Notes: generated from the letters alone by a model not told the origin. A DNA stretch of 64,000 bases from Xylophilus rhododendri (GCF_009906855.1 NZ_CP047650.1:4092001-4156000), one strand, 5' to 3'; shown: positions 28,108 to 38,079, numbered from the stretch's first letter. Program-made: numbers and translations.

Positions 28108-28413
28108 ATGAAAACCTCAGGTTCAACACTCTCCAGCGCATCACCCCTCGTCGTCTCCCGCCTCTTCCAGAACTGGGACGCCGACACCCCACCCCCCTTG
28201 CAGATCAACCCCGACGCTCCGCTGCACAGCCTGCTGGCCTGGTGCTGGGGCGAGGCGCTCGGTCTGGAGGGTCTTGCCAGCGCACTCATCGAAACCACCG
28301 GCGGCCGGGCCGAAGTCGTGAACCTGTTCTACGCCCGGCTCACGCCGCTGGTCGCGATGCTGGAGCATGTGAGCGCGGCCACCTGGAACCGGACGCAGGG
28401 CGGTGCGGGGTAA
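28108..28413 (+). CDS. Hypothetical protein
   Basis: The 101-residue product (MKTSGSTLSSASPLVVSRLF...) has a GGTGAGG ribosome site 4 bases before the ATG. It is mostly helical in its second half (LHSLLAWCWGEALGLEGLASAL, NLFYARLTPLVAMLEHV) with no motif I recognise, no signal peptide and no membrane helix. Codon use fits the genome. It stands alone between degraded DNA and a membrane protein gene, with an inverted repeat directly after its stop. I cannot assign a function. Confidence 0.5.
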   Translation: MKTSGSTLSSASPLVVSRLFQNWDADTPPPLQINPDAPLHSLLAWCWGEALGLEGLASALIETTGGRAEVVNLFYARLTPLVAMLEHVSAATWNRTQGGAG

Positions 28414-28422
28414 GTTGGCTGA

Positions 28423-28487
28423 CTTGCTTGTGCCGTGGCGCTGGCGTCGCGCTTGCACGACCAGCGGATCGAGCCGGCACAGGCAAG
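28423..28487. repeat. Inverted repeat downstream of the hypothetical gene
   Basis: CTTGCTTGTGCCG (28423-28435) pairs with CGGCACAGGCAAG (28475-28487) at 12 of 13 positions around a 39-base loop. There is no T tract, so it is not a classical terminator; it begins 10 bases after the stop codon and may protect or process the transcript's end. Confidence 0.5.
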
Positions 28488-28546
28488 CGCACGTTTAAGC
28501 TCGCACCAGCGCACCCGCGCATAGCCCCAACCCAAAGGTCCCCCAC

Positions 28547-29155
28547 GTGAAAATCCTCATGCGCCTGTTCTCCGTCATGCATGGCCTGATGGCGCTGCTC
28601 TTCGCCTGTGCCTCCCTCATGCTGGTCGCCATCGCGGCGCATGTGGGCTGGGGCGCGGTATCCGGCGGCTGGAACGAAGCCGCGGCGCAGACCATCATCG
28701 AAGCCTTCGGCCTGCTCGCGGCGGCGGTGGTGGCGCTGCAGGTAGCCGAGACCATCGTGGAGGAGGAAGTCATCCGCGAGGCCGACATCAGCGCGCCGAC
28801 GCGGGTGCGGCGCTACCTGTCGCGCTTCTTCGTGGTGCTGCTGGTGGCGCTGGCGGTCGAGGGCCTGGTGGCCACCTTCAAGGCGCTGCATGAAGACGCT
28901 TCGGAGCTGATCTACGCGGCGGCCCTGCTGGGCGCCACCGCCTTGCTGCTGGCCGCCTGGGGCGCCTTCGTCTACCTCAACCGCTCGGCCGAGGAGTTGG
29001 AGCCCGAAGCCATGGCCGATGCCAAGGAAGAGGACGACGAACTCGGCCACGACGACGCGGCCGATGAAACCGGCACCGCACCGGCCGAGGGCGGGCGCGG
29101 CGCATCTTCTGCTTCGCCGTCAGATCAGGGAAGCACCCGCGCCGGCAGCCGATGA
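28547..29155 (+). CDS. Inner-membrane protein of unknown function with acidic C-terminal tail
   Basis: The 202-residue protein has four hydrophobic helices (about residues 10-30, 48-68, 90-110 and 123-143) separated by short loops, including [29 protein letters not shown], followed by an acidic tail ([15 protein letters not shown]). The topology recalls small PsiE-like membrane proteins, but I see no diagnostic motif. The start is GTG 28547; an ATG four codons in is an alternative. The last 36 bases overlap the 3' end of the convergent alcohol dehydrogenase gene, so one of the two C-termini may be shorter in vivo only if read-through is disturbed. Confidence 0.75.
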   Translation: MKILMRLFSVMHGLMALLFACASLMLVAIAAHVGWGAVSGGWNEAAAQTIIEAFGLLAAAVVALQVAETIVEEEVIREADISAPTRVRRYLSRFFVVLLVALAVEGLVATFKALHEDASELIYAAALLGATALLLAAWGAFVYLNRSAEELEPEAMADAKEEDDELGHDDAADETGTAPAEGGRGASSASPSDQGSTRAGSR

Positions 29156-30322
29156 GCGGCCGGGCGTGAGGATCACCTTGCGGCAGTCCTCTTCCTTCTT
29201 CGCGAAGATCTCGTAGCCCCGGGCCGCGTCCTCCAGCGCCAGGGTGTGGGTGACGATCACCTCCGGCCGCAGTTCCCCGTTCTGGATGTGCTCGAGCAGC
29301 TTGGGCATGTGTTTCTGCGCATGGGTCTGGCCCATGCGGAAAGTCAGGCCCTTGTCGAAGGCATCGCCGAACAGGAAGGCGTTGACCCAGCCGGCGTACA
29401 CGCCCGGGGTGCTGATGATGCCGCCGCGCCGGGTGGCGGCAATCGCCTGGCGGATCACGGTGCCGGCGGAGCTTTCGAGCTTGATGGCGGTCATCACCGT
29501 CTCGACGGTGCTGCCCTTGGCCTCGAAGCCGACCGCGTCGATGCTGCAGTCCACGCCGCGGTGCTCGGTGCGCTCCAGCATGTATTCGGCGGGGTCGTCG
29601 ATCTCGTCGAAGTTGATCGGCTCCACGCCGTAGGTCTGCTGCGCGAAGGCCAGGCGGTAGGCATGGTGGTCGATCATGAAGATGCGTTCGGCGCCCAGCA
29701 GGCGGGCGCTGGCGGCGGCCATCAGGCCGACCGGGCCGGCGCCGAAGATGGCCACGGTGGAGCCCGGGCCGATCTCGCCGTTGACCGCCGCCTGGTAGCC
29801 GGTGGGCAGGATGTCGGAGAGGAACAGCACCTGCTCGTCGGCCAAGCCCGCGGGAATCACCAGCGGGCCGACGTTGGCCTTGGGCACCCGCACGTATTCG
29901 GCCTGGCCGCCGGCATAGCCGCCGTAGAGGTGCGAATAGCCGAAGAGGCCGGCGGCGGGGCGCACGCTCTTCTTGTTGAGGATGGCGCCGCGGCCCGGGT
30001 TGGTGGTCTCGCAGGCGGCGAAGAGCTGGCGGCCGCAGAAGAAGCAGCCGCCGCAGGCGATGGTGAAGGGGATCACCACCCGGTCGCCGCGCTTGACGGC
30101 GGTGACCTCGGGGCCGGTCTCTTCCACGATGCCCATGAATTCGTGGCCCAGGATGTCGCCGGTCTTCATCTCGGGGATCTTGCCGCGGTAGATGTGCAGG
30201 TCCGAGCCGCAGATGGCGGTGGCGGTCACCCGCAGGACGATGTCGTCGGCGGCTTCGAGTTTCGAATCGGGAACGGTCTCGACGCGGACGTCCTTGGAAC
30301 CGTGGTAGGTCAGGGCTTTCAT
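29120..30322 (-). CDS. Zinc-dependent alcohol dehydrogenase, formaldehyde-dehydrogenase-like
   Basis: The 400-residue protein belongs to the medium-chain dehydrogenases near glutathione-independent formaldehyde dehydrogenase. It has the catalytic-zinc entry [38 protein letters not shown], the structural-zinc cysteines in [15 protein letters not shown], and the NAD fold [20 protein letters not shown]. The long insertions relative to simple alcohol dehydrogenases, and the 400-residue length, fit the FdhA type. It oxidises an alcohol or hydrated aldehyde with NAD. It stands alone; the 3' end overlaps the convergent membrane-protein gene. Confidence 0.92.
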   Translation of the reverse strand: MKALTYHGSKDVRVETVPDSKLEAADDIVLRVTATAICGSDLHIYRGKIPEMKTGDILGHEFMGIVEETGPEVTAVKRGDRVVIPFTIACGGCFFCGRQLFAACETTNPGRGAILNKKSVRPAAGLFGYSHLYGGYAGGQAEYVRVPKANVGPLVIPAGLADEQVLFLSDILPTGYQAAVNGEIGPGSTVAIFGAGPVGLMAAASARLLGAERIFMIDHHAYRLAFAQQTYGVEPINFDEIDDPAEYMLERTEHRGVDCSIDAVGFEAKGSTVETVMTAIKLESSAGTVIRQAIAATRRGGIISTPGVYAGWVNAFLFGDAFDKGLTFRMGQTHAQKHMPKLLEHIQNGELRPEVIVTHTLALEDAARGYEIFAKKEEDCRKVILTPGRSSAAGAGASLI

Positions 30323-30434
30323 GGCGCTTCCTTGGTTGGGATGCCCGCACGATTGCCGCCGCGCCCTGCGCGCCATGTAGGAAAAGTCGAGAGGCCGGTG
30401 TCGTCGATCCGGCCCCGCCGGCCGTCGCTCGCCC

Positions 30435-31337
30435 TCAGGCCTCGGTGGCCGCTTGGGCGGGCACATCGGCCGCCGGTTTCTCGCCCAGCACCGCGTTGAC
30501 CTCGGCGCCGTAGATCAGCGTCGAGGCGCTCGCATACAGAAAGACCAGCGTGGCCACCACCCCCGCGAAGCTGCCGTACACCATGGCCAGCTTGCCGGCC
30601 GAGCGCAGGGTGTACGACAGGGTCGCGGCCGCCACCACCCAGAGCGCGGCGCCGATCAGGGCGCCGGGGATCACGGTGCGCAGGCGCTGGTGCACGTCCG
30701 GCAGCCAGGCATACATCAGGGCGTAGAGCGCCGACAGGGTGAGGAAGGCGCCGCCGTAGCGCACCGTGTCGCGCAGCCAGGGGGTTTCTTCGCCCACGCC
30801 CATATTGGCTTCGAGCAGGCGCCAGACATAGGGCGCCACGATCACCGAGCTGAAGGTGGCGATCACGCCCAGCCCGACGACGGTGGTGAACAGCGTGACC
30901 TTGAGGCGAGCCTTCCAGAAGGGCAGGCCGCGTTTCACGCCGTAGGAGCGGTTCAGCGCCGAGCGCACCGCCTGCATGCCGGAGGAGGCGGTCCACAGGG
31001 TGACCAGCAGGCCGATGGTGAGCAGCGCCTGGTTGCGCTGCTCCAGCACCTGGCGGATGACGGGTTTGAGGGCCTCGCGCACCAGCGGCGGCGCGTAGTC
31101 GAGCACCCGGTAGGCCAGCGACGCGGCCTCGCCCGGATCGCCGATGTAGCCCGCGGCGGCCGACACCAGGATCAGCAGCGGGAACATGGCCAGCACCGAG
31201 GAGAAGGCCAGGCTGCCGGCCTGGTTGGCGCTCTGGTGCCGCACATAGTTCTGCAGGGCGCGCAGCAGCACGCCCAGGGCGGGCGCGGCCATCAGGGTTT
31301 GCCGCAGTCTGCGCAGTCGAAGGAGGTATCTGTTCAT
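30435..31337 (-). CDS. YihY/BrkB-family membrane protein
   Basis: The 300-residue protein has about six transmembrane segments and the family's landmarks: [21 protein letters not shown] near residue 45, [22 protein letters not shown], and the late [20 protein letters not shown] and [32 protein letters not shown] segments. The family was once called ribonuclease BN in error; the actual role is unknown, possibly transport or cell-envelope related. The start at 31337 excludes a longer frame that overlaps the divergent sensor gene. The gap to the next gene is 112 bases. Confidence 0.92.
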   Translation of the reverse strand: MNRYLLRLRRLRQTLMAAPALGVLLRALQNYVRHQSANQAGSLAFSSVLAMFPLLILVSAAAGYIGDPGEAASLAYRVLDYAPPLVREALKPVIRQVLEQRNQALLTIGLLVTLWTASSGMQAVRSALNRSYGVKRGLPFWKARLKVTLFTTVVGLGVIATFSSVIVAPYVWRLLEANMGVGEETPWLRDTVRYGGAFLTLSALYALMYAWLPDVHQRLRTVIPGALIGAALWVVAAATLSYTLRSAGKLAMVYGSFAGVVATLVFLYASASTLIYGAEVNAVLGEKPAADVPAQAATEA

Positions 31338-31449
31338 GCGGCTCTGGGGGAGGGGGGCGGCGACGCAGCGACACAATACACTCGCGCGTCCAAGCCCGCC
31401 GGCCGCCCAGGATGCTGAGCCGCCCCGGCACAACCAGCCCGCAAGCCTC

Positions 31450-34400
31450 ATGGCCCACCTCGACCCCGATCCCGAAGAAATTCCCGTCGCCAAGAGCACG
31501 CTGCCGTTTCCGGTGGTGGGCATCGGCGCCTCGGCCGGCGGCCTGATCGCGCTGCAGAAACTCCTGGGCAGGCTGCCGGCGGAACCCGGCATGGCCTTCG
31601 TCATCGTGATGCACCTGAGCCCCGAGCATGACAGCTCGCTCGGGCCCATCCTGCAGCGCACCAGCAGCCTGCCGGTGTTGACCGTCGCCGGCGATACGCA
31701 TATCGAGGTGAACCGGGTGTATGTCATCTCGCCGGCTCTCAAGCTGATGATGACGGACGGCATGCTGCGTGTGGCGCCCTTCGCCTCGATCGAGGGGCGG
31801 CGCAGTTCCATCGACCTGTTCTTCCGCACCCTGGCGCATGCCCACGGCGAGCGCTCCATCTGCGTGGTGCTGTCGGGCAGCGGCTGCGACGGCGCGCAGG
31901 GCCTGCGCCGGGTGAAGGAGCTGGGCGGCATCGCGCTGGCGCAAAGCCCGGACGACGCCGAGTTCGACGGCATGCCGCGCGCCGCCATGCAGACCGGCAT
32001 GATCGATTTTGTGCTGCCGGTGGAGGAGCTGGCGACCAAACTCGTGCTGCTGTGGGAGAACGCCCGGCGCATGGAGCTGCCCGCGCCGCCCTCGGACCTG
32101 GTGGTGGCCCGCTCCACCGGCGAGGCCGAGCTGCAGGCCGAGGAGGCGCTGCTGTCCATCAAGGCCATCCTGCGCGAGCGCACCGGCCACGAATTCGCCC
32201 ATTACAAGCGCGGCACCATCCTGCGCCGCCTGGAGCGGCGCATGCAGGTCAATGCGGTGCCCGACCTGCCCAGCTACCGCCGGCTGCTGGATTCGGAGCC
32301 GCGCGAAACCGCCGCATTGCTGCAGGACATGTTGATCAGCGTGACCAATTTCTTTCGCGACCCGGACGCTTTCAGCGCCCTCGAACAAACCCTCAGGAGC
32401 TACCTGGCCGAGCGCGGGCCGGACGAGCCCTTCCGTGCCTGGGTGGCCGGCTGCGCGACCGGGGAGGAGGCCTACTCCCTGGCCATCGTGCTGCGCGAGG
32501 TGCTGGGCCACAAGGTGGCGATCCAGGTGTTCGCCTCGGACATCGACGAGCGTGCCATCGCCAGCGCCCGCACCGGCCTGTTTCCGGTGTCCATCACGGC
32601 CGACGTCAGCCCGGAGCGCCTGCGCGACTTCTTCGTGGCCGAGAGCAATGGCGTGCGCATCAACAAGGCGACGCGCGACATGGTGGTGTTCTCGGCGCAC
32701 AACCTGCTGAGCGATCCGCCCTTCACCCGCATGGACCTGATCTGCTGCCGCAACGTGCTGATCTACCTGGACCGCTTCGCGCAGACGCAGGCCCTGCGCA
32801 GCTTCCATTTCGCGCTCAAGCCGCGCGGGCTGCTGTTCCTGGGCAGCTCCGAGACGGCCGACGCGGCCGACTCCCTGTTCGACGGTATCGACAAGGGCCA
32901 CCGGCTCTACCGCGCCAACATCAAGGCGCAGCGCGCGCGGGCGCTGCCGCCCATCCCGAGCCGGCTGCCGGAGCTGCCGGTGCACCCCTACCGCGGCCCG
33001 AGCACCGAGCTTTCCAAGGCGCCGCTGGAACTGCTGCACGAGCGCATCCTGCGCAACTACGCGCCGCCCACGGTGCTGGTGGATTCCGACGACACGGTGC
33101 TGCATGTCAGCCAGCGCGCCGCGCACCTGCTGCGCCTGCCCGAGGGCGCGCCCACCAACAAGCTGCTGGCCCTGGCCCGGCCCGAGCTGCGCGCCGAACT
33201 GCGCGCCGCCCTGGCCCGGGCCGCCGAGACCGGCATGACGGTGGAGGCGCCGCGGGTGCAGCTGATGGTCAACGGCCAGCCGCACATCGTCATCATGACG
33301 GTGCGGCCGGCCACCGAGGAGGTGCCCAAGGGCCTGATGCTGGTGGTCTTCGACGAGGCCCAGGAGAGCATGGCCCTGCCGCCCGAGGGCATCCCCGAGC
33401 GCGATCCGCTGATCGCCTCGCTGGAGGACGAACTGCTGCGCACCCAGGAGCGGCTGAAGAACATGGTGGGCGAATCCAGCGCCTCCACCGAGGAGCTGCG
33501 CGCCTCCAACGAGGAGCTGCAGACCATCAACGAGGAACTGCGCTCCACCACCGAGGAGCTGGAGACCAGCCGCGAGGAGCTGCAGGCCGTCAACGAGGAG
33601 CTGACCACCGTCAACACCGAGCTGACCCTGCGCATGGAAGACACCACCAAGCTCAACGACGACCTGCAGAACCTGATGAACTCGGCCGAGATCGGCACCG
33701 TGTTCGTGGACCGGGACATGCGGCTCAAGCGCTTCACGCCGCAGGCCGCCACCCTGTTCAACCTGCTGCCCTCCGATGCCGGCCGGCCGCTGCTGGACAT
33801 CACCCACCGGCTGCACTATCCGGAGCTGTCGGCCGACGTCAACGAGGTGCTGCGCGACCTCAAGCGCATCGAGCGCGAGGTGCGCAGCCAGGACGAGCGC
33901 TGGTTCCTGGCGCGCGCCGTGCCCTACCGCACCAGCGAGGACCGGATCGAGGGCGCGGTGCTGGCCTTCTTCGACATCAGCTCGCGCCGCGCCATCGAGG
34001 AGCAGCTGCGCCAGACCGAGCAGCGCATGCGCCTGGTGGCCGAGAGCATGCGCGACTACGCCATCATCACCCTGGACCGCGCCGGCATCATCGCCAGCTG
34101 GAGCCCGGGGGCGGAGAAGATCTTCGGCTACGCGCCGGAGGAGGCCATCGGCCAGTCCTTCGCGCTGATCTTCCTGCCGGAGGACCGCGAGGCCGGCAAG
34201 GCGGTCGAGGAACTGCGCCGGGCCGGCGAATCCGGCCGTGCCGACGACAACCGCTGGCATGTGCGCAAGGACGGCGAGAAGGTCTTCTGCAGCGGCATCA
34301 CCACGCCGCTGGACGACGGGCAGGGGGTGGTGGGCTTCGCCAAGATCGCCCGCAATTTCACCGCCGAGGAAATGCGCGACCAGCAGCGCGAGGCCGCCCT

Positions 34401-35550
34401 GCTGGCCGAGCGGGCCACCAGCAACCGGCTGCAGGAAGCCGGCGCCATGAAGGACGAGTTCCTGGCCGTGGTGTCGCACGAGCTGAAGAACCCGCTGTCG
34501 GTCATCCAGATGAACGCCCAGCTGCTGGGCCGGCTGCCGTCCTTCCAGAACGACGGCCGTGCGCTGCGCGCCACCGGCGCCATCCAGAACGCGGTCTCCA
34601 GCCAGCTGCAGATCATCAACGACCTGCTCGAACTGTCGCGGGTGAACATGGGCAAGCTGGCGCTCACGACGGCGCTGCTGGACATGGCCGAGCTGGTGCG
34701 CAACATCGTCGATGCCGTGGGCCCGGACGTCGCGGCCAAGGCGCAGCGCCTGAGCATGGATCTGGCCCAGGCCCGCATCCACGCCGACGCGGTGCGGGTG
34801 GAGCAGATCGTCTGGAACCTGCTCACCAACGCCATCAAGTTCACGCCCCAGGGCGGCTCCATCGAGGTGAGCCTGCACAGCGCCGACGGCATGGCCGTGG
34901 TGACGGTGACGGACGACGGCATCGGCATGGAGCCTGGCCACCTGGCCGAGGTCTTCGAGATGTTCCGCCAGGTGGATGTGGGCCCCAGCCGGCGCGCGGG
35001 CGGCTTGGGCATCGGCCTGGCGCTGGTCAAGCAGCTGGCGGAGCTGCACGGCGGCAAGGTGCGGGCCCAATCCCGCGGCATGGGGCTGGGAGCCAGCTTC
35101 CAGGTCTGGCTGCCGCTGGCGGCGGACGGCCAGGCCGCGCGCCTGGCCACGACGGCCGGCCGCCTGCAAGGCCTGCGGCTGCTGCTGGTGGACGACGATG
35201 CGGAACTGCTGAGCGCCTTCGGCGCCATCCTCGAAGGCAGCGGCGCCCGGGTGCTGACCGCCGGCAGTTCGCAGCAGGCGCTGGAGATCGTGCAGGGCAC
35301 GCCGGTGGATGCGCTGATCTCCGACATCGGCATGCCCGACCGCGACGGCTACTGGCTGGCCGAGCAGCTGCGCGGCGCACAGGACAGCCGCGATCTGCCG
35401 CTGATCGCCGTCTCGGGCATGGCGCGGGATGTGGACCGCGCCCGCGCTTTCGCCGCCGGCTTCGATGCCCACCTGGGCAAGCCGGTGGACCTGGAGATGC
35501 TGGAAGAAGCCGTCATCGCCGCGCTGGAGCGGCGCAGGCGCGGCGGCTGA
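31450..35550 (+). CDS. CheB-CheR-PAS hybrid histidine kinase/response regulator
   Basis: The 1366-residue protein fuses, in order: a CheB methylesterase domain (Ser28 in GASAGG, His55, Asp147 in GSGCDG); a CheR methyltransferase (about 225-490, SAM site VAGCATGEEAYS 332-343, RNVLIYLDRF 434-443); a coiled coil of repeated EEL units (about 655-740); two PAS domains (about 740-850 and 860-980); a histidine kinase (His1010 in SHELKNP, ATPase 1115-1225); and a receiver (Asp1292). Both catalytic sets look complete. Such fusions sense signals outside the main chemotaxis array. No chemoreceptor or other che gene is nearby, so its substrate may be internal methylation sites. It diverges from yihY. Confidence 0.95.
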   Translation: MAHLDPDPEEIPVAKSTLPFPVVGIGASAGGLIALQKLLGRLPAEPGMAFVIVMHLSPEHDSSLGPILQRTSSLPVLTVAGDTHIEVNRVYVISPALKLMMTDGMLRVAPFASIEGRRSSIDLFFRTLAHAHGERSICVVLSGSGCDGAQGLRRVKELGGIALAQSPDDAEFDGMPRAAMQTGMIDFVLPVEELATKLVLLWENARRMELPAPPSDLVVARSTGEAELQAEEALLSIKAILRERTGHEFAHYKRGTILRRLERRMQVNAVPDLPSYRRLLDSEPRETAALLQDMLISVTNFFRDPDAFSALEQTLRSYLAERGPDEPFRAWVAGCATGEEAYSLAIVLREVLGHKVAIQVFASDIDERAIASARTGLFPVSITADVSPERLRDFFVAESNGVRINKATRDMVVFSAHNLLSDPPFTRMDLICCRNVLIYLDRFAQTQALRSFHFALKPRGLLFLGSSETADAADSLFDGIDKGHRLYRANIKAQRARALPPIPSRLPELPVHPYRGPSTELSKAPLELLHERILRNYAPPTVLVDSDDTVLHVSQRAAHLLRLPEGAPTNKLLALARPELRAELRAALARAAETGMTVEAPRVQLMVNGQPHIVIMTVRPATEEVPKGLMLVVFDEAQESMALPPEGIPERDPLIASLEDELLRTQERLKNMVGESSASTEELRASNEELQTINEELRSTTEELETSREELQAVNEELTTVNTELTLRMEDTTKLNDDLQNLMNSAEIGTVFVDRDMRLKRFTPQAATLFNLLPSDAGRPLLDITHRLHYPELSADVNEVLRDLKRIEREVRSQDERWFLARAVPYRTSEDRIEGAVLAFFDISSRRAIEEQLRQTEQRMRLVAESMRDYAIITLDRAGIIASWSPGAEKIFGYAPEEAIGQSFALIFLPEDREAGKAVEELRRAGESGRADDNRWHVRKDGEKVFCSGITTPLDDGQGVVGFAKIARNFTAEEMRDQQREAALLAERATSNRLQEAGAMKDEFLAVVSHELKNPLSVIQMNAQLLGRLPSFQNDGRALRATGAIQNAVSSQLQIINDLLELSRVNMGKLALTTALLDMAELVRNIVDAVGPDVAAKAQRLSMDLAQARIHADAVRVEQIVWNLLTNAIKFTPQGGSIEVSLHSADGMAVVTVTDDGIGMEPGHLAEVFEMFRQVDVGPSRRAGGLGIGLALVKQLAELHGGKVRAQSRGMGLGASFQVWLPLAADGQAARLATTAGRLQGLRLLLVDDDAELLSAFGAILEGSGARVLTAGSSQQALEIVQGTPVDALISDIGMPDRDGYWLAEQLRGAQDSRDLPLIAVSGMARDVDRARAFAAGFDAHLGKPVDLEMLEEAVIAALERRRRGG

Positions 35551-35585
35551 AGCGGCGGCTGAAGCCCCGGGCCAGGCGCCGCGGC

Positions 35586-36554
35586 TCAGCCGCCGTGGCG
35601 TGCCGCGGCCAGGGCCATGAGCCTTTCGTCGCGCCAGGCGCGGCGCGCTTCCAGTTCGGCTTCGGACAGCAGCAGGCGCCGCTGCGATTCCACCTCGCCG
35701 ATCAGCGCCGCGTCCCAGGGCGCTTCATGCTCGCGCGAGGCGGCCACCCGCTGGTAGAGCGGCCCCAGGCGCACGGCATAGTCGGCCACACCGCCCGGCG
35801 CGTTCAGGTCGATGGTCTCGAAGGGCCCCATGAAGGACCAGCGCCAGCCCAGGCCGTCGCGCACCGTCTTGTCGATGTCCTCGCAGCTGGCCACGCCCTC
35901 CTGCACCAGCGCCCAGGCCTCGCGCAGCAGCACGGCCTGCAGGCGGTTGAGCACGAAGCCCTCGACCTCCTTTTTCACATGCACCACCGTCTGGCCGACG
36001 GCCTGCATCAGGGCATCGGCGAAGGCGACCGTGGCGGGCGCGGTCTCGGGCGAGGGCACCAGCTCCACCACCGGCACCAGGTAGGGCGGGTTGACCGGAT
36101 GCACGATCAGCACCCGCGGCGAGATCGACAGGCCCAGCGCGAAGGCCGAGCCGGGGATGCCGGAGGTGGAACTGCCCACCACCACATCGGGGCCGAGCAG
36201 GGCATCGAGTTCCAGCATCAGCGGGCGCTTCACGTCGATGCGTTCCAGCACCGACTCCTGCACATAGGCGACGCCCTGCACGGCCTCGGCCAGGGTCCCC
36301 ACCGTGCGGATGCGGGCCAGCACATCGGCCGGCGCCTCCCGCAGCAGGCCGTGGCGCTGCAGGCCTTCGAGCTGGCCCTGGATCAGCGGGAGGACCCGGG
36401 CCGTGATCTCCGGATTGGCGTCGAACACCTGCACCTGCAAGCCGGCGCGGGCGTACACCACCGCCCAGCCGGCGCCCACCAGCCCCGCGCCCACGATGGC
36501 GACCGGTCGGCCGCGGGTGAGTGCCTGGATGTCTTCTTGCTGTCCGTCGTTCAT
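35586..36554 (-). CDS. 3-hydroxyacyl-CoA-dehydrogenase-family enzyme, lambda-crystallin/L-gulonate dehydrogenase type
   Basis: The 322-residue NAD enzyme has the Rossmann start VAIVGAGLVGAGWAVVYARAG with Asp at the end of the second strand (VFDAN), indicating NAD. It also has SSTSGIPGSA, the catalytic-histidine segment VLIVHPVNPP, and the FVLNRLQAVLLREAW helix. The C-terminal GWRWSFMGPFETIDLNAPGG is the form seen in lambda-crystallin and L-gulonate 3-dehydrogenases rather than FadB. It probably oxidises a free beta-hydroxy acid. It is the last gene of the minus-strand catabolic operon, 8 bases after the lyase gene. Confidence 0.9.
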   Translation of the reverse strand: MNDGQQEDIQALTRGRPVAIVGAGLVGAGWAVVYARAGLQVQVFDANPEITARVLPLIQGQLEGLQRHGLLREAPADVLARIRTVGTLAEAVQGVAYVQESVLERIDVKRPLMLELDALLGPDVVVGSSTSGIPGSAFALGLSISPRVLIVHPVNPPYLVPVVELVPSPETAPATVAFADALMQAVGQTVVHVKKEVEGFVLNRLQAVLLREAWALVQEGVASCEDIDKTVRDGLGWRWSFMGPFETIDLNAPGGVADYAVRLGPLYQRVAASREHEAPWDAALIGEVESQRRLLLSEAELEARRAWRDERLMALAAARHGG

Positions 36555-36562
36555 GTCGTCCT

Positions 36563-37432
36563 TCAGGTGGTCCGCGCCCAGCGCTTCTCGAAATCCCACA
36601 CCTCCTCGAAACCGATCAGCCGGCAGAACTCGCCGAAGTCGGCCATGGGAATGTCGGGCGTCTGGCTCAGGCCCTGGTCCTTCAGCACCCGCAGCGCCCG
36701 CTCCATCGCGGCGGCCGCCACCAGGCTGGTCATGGAGGGATAGATGGCCAGGGCGTAGCCGATCTCTTCGAGCACCTTGGCCGGCAGGATGGGGGTCTTG
36801 CCGCCATCGGCCATATTGGCCAGCATGGGTTTGTCGAAACCCGCGCAGGCGATGCGCATCTCCTCCTCGGACTGCGGCGCCTCGAAGAAGAGGATGTCCG
36901 CGCCCGCCTTGTCGTAGGCCTCCAGCCGGCGCATGGCCTCGTCCACGCCCAGGCTGGCGCGGGCATCGGTGCGGGCGATGATGAGGAAGTTCTCCTTGTC
37001 CTCGCGGGCCGCCGCGGCCACCTTGATCTTCTCCACCATGTCCTCCATCGGCACGCAGCGCTTGTTGGGCGTGTGGCCGCATTTTTTGGGGAATTCCTGG
37101 TCTTCGAGCTGGATGGCGGTGACACCCGCCGCCTCGTAGCCGCGCACCGTGTGGTGCACGTTCAGCAGGCCGCCATAGCCGGTGTCGCCGTCGGCGATCA
37201 GGGCGGCGTCGGTGGTGGCGCAGATGGTGCGCATGCGGTCCACCATCTGGGTATAGGTGGCGATGCCGGCGTCGGGCAGGCCGAGGCTCGATGCGGTGAG
37301 CCAGTAGCCGGTGCCGTAGACGATGTCGAAGCCGACCTTCTTCGTCATCACCGTGGCGATCATGTCCTGCACACCGGGGATGACGAGGAATTCGCCGGAC
37401 TGCAGCCTTTGTTTGAGGATGGGGTTTGCCAT
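36563..37432 (-). CDS. PEP mutase/isocitrate lyase-superfamily carbon-carbon lyase
   Basis: The 289-residue protein carries the superfamily's catalytic loop KKCGH (116-120, Cys118), the metal site DGDTGYGG (81-88) and FLIIARTDAR. The cysteine loop marks true lyases of the methylisocitrate, dimethylmalate and oxaloacetate-related branch, not phosphonate mutases. It should cleave a substituted malate or isocitrate into pyruvate, succinate or similar fragments. Its partners, the aconitase-type LeuC/LeuD-like isomerase and two acid-binding proteins, suggest a branched C5-C7 di- or tricarboxylate as substrate. The gene lies 38 bases downstream of the small isomerase subunit. Confidence 0.9.
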   Translation of the reverse strand: MANPILKQRLQSGEFLVIPGVQDMIATVMTKKVGFDIVYGTGYWLTASSLGLPDAGIATYTQMVDRMRTICATTDAALIADGDTGYGGLLNVHHTVRGYEAAGVTAIQLEDQEFPKKCGHTPNKRCVPMEDMVEKIKVAAAAREDKENFLIIARTDARASLGVDEAMRRLEAYDKAGADILFFEAPQSEEEMRIACAGFDKPMLANMADGGKTPILPAKVLEEIGYALAIYPSMTSLVAAAAMERALRVLKDQGLSQTPDIPMADFGEFCRLIGFEEVWDFEKRWARTT

Positions 37433-37470
37433 TCGGAGGGGTCTCTCTGTGTCGGGGTGGAAAACGGGGT

Positions 37471-38079
37471 TCAGTCGATGGAGGCGAGCCAGGGCTGGCC
37501 GCTCCGCACACGCGCTTCGTAGGCCCGCAGCGCGTCGCTGAAATGCAGGGTGCGGGCGATGGGGTCCTCGGCCGAGAGCAACTCCTCGGCATGGCCTTCG
37601 GCCAGGGCGATCGGCAGGTCGAGGTCGCCCGGCAGGCTCAGGGTGCGGGTGGGCACGTCGAGCCGCAGCTCGGCTTGCGGCGATGCGGCCAGGGCGGCGA
37701 GCAGGGCGGCATGGTCGTCCGGCGCCAGGGTGGCGGCCACGATGTCGTTCCTCACGCAGTTGTTGCGGAAGATGTCGCCGAAGGACAGGGCCAGCACCGC
37801 CTGCACGCCGTAGTCCGCCAGCGCCCAGACGGCTTGCTCGCGCGAGGAGCCGCAGCCGAAATTGCGGGCGCCGAGCAGCAAACGCGGCGGCTCGGCCCGC
37901 TGCATGAAACCGGCCTCCGCCCGGCCCTCCGCACGCCAGTCGGCCAACAGGTGGCGGCCCATGCCGCTGCGTTCGGTCAGGCGCAGGAAGCGGCCGGGGA
38001 AGAGGGCATCGGTGTCGATGTCGTCGCGGTTCAGCACGGCCGCCTGGCCCTGCACGCTGGAGACGCTGCGTTTTCTCAT
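37471..38079 (-). CDS. Aconitase-superfamily small subunit (LeuD-like isomerase/hydratase)
   Basis: The 202-residue protein is the swivelling domain of isopropylmalate-isomerase-type enzymes: RDDIDTDALFPGRFLR, NFGCGSSREQAVWALADYGV, and FGDIFRNNCVRNDIV. In standard LeuD the segment after SSRE is HAPWAL; here it is QAVWAL, a sign of divergence from leucine biosynthesis. The ATG overlaps the large subunit's stop (ATGA), giving strict co-translation. No leuB or other leucine gene is next to it. It acts with the large subunit in the cytoplasm. Confidence 0.9.
   Translation of the reverse strand: MRKRSVSSVQGQAAVLNRDDIDTDALFPGRFLRLTERSGMGRHLLADWRAEGRAEAGFMQRAEPPRLLLGARNFGCGSSREQAVWALADYGVQAVLALSFGDIFRNNCVRNDIVAATLAPDDHAALLAALAASPQAELRLDVPTRTLSLPGDLDLPIALAEGHAEELLSAEDPIARTLHFSDALRAYEARVRSGQPWLASID

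Noticed and set aside
27866..28192. Minus-strand 108-codon frame downstream of tRNA-Ser
   Set aside because: Arginine/proline-rich, no family resemblance, no ribosome site; it overlaps the better supported plus-strand ORFs.
30319..35472. 1717-codon open frame on the minus strand across the CheB-CheR kinase
   Set aside because: Antisense to a protein with complete, ordered domains; composition is the typical histidine/glutamine/arginine-rich shadow of GC-rich genes.
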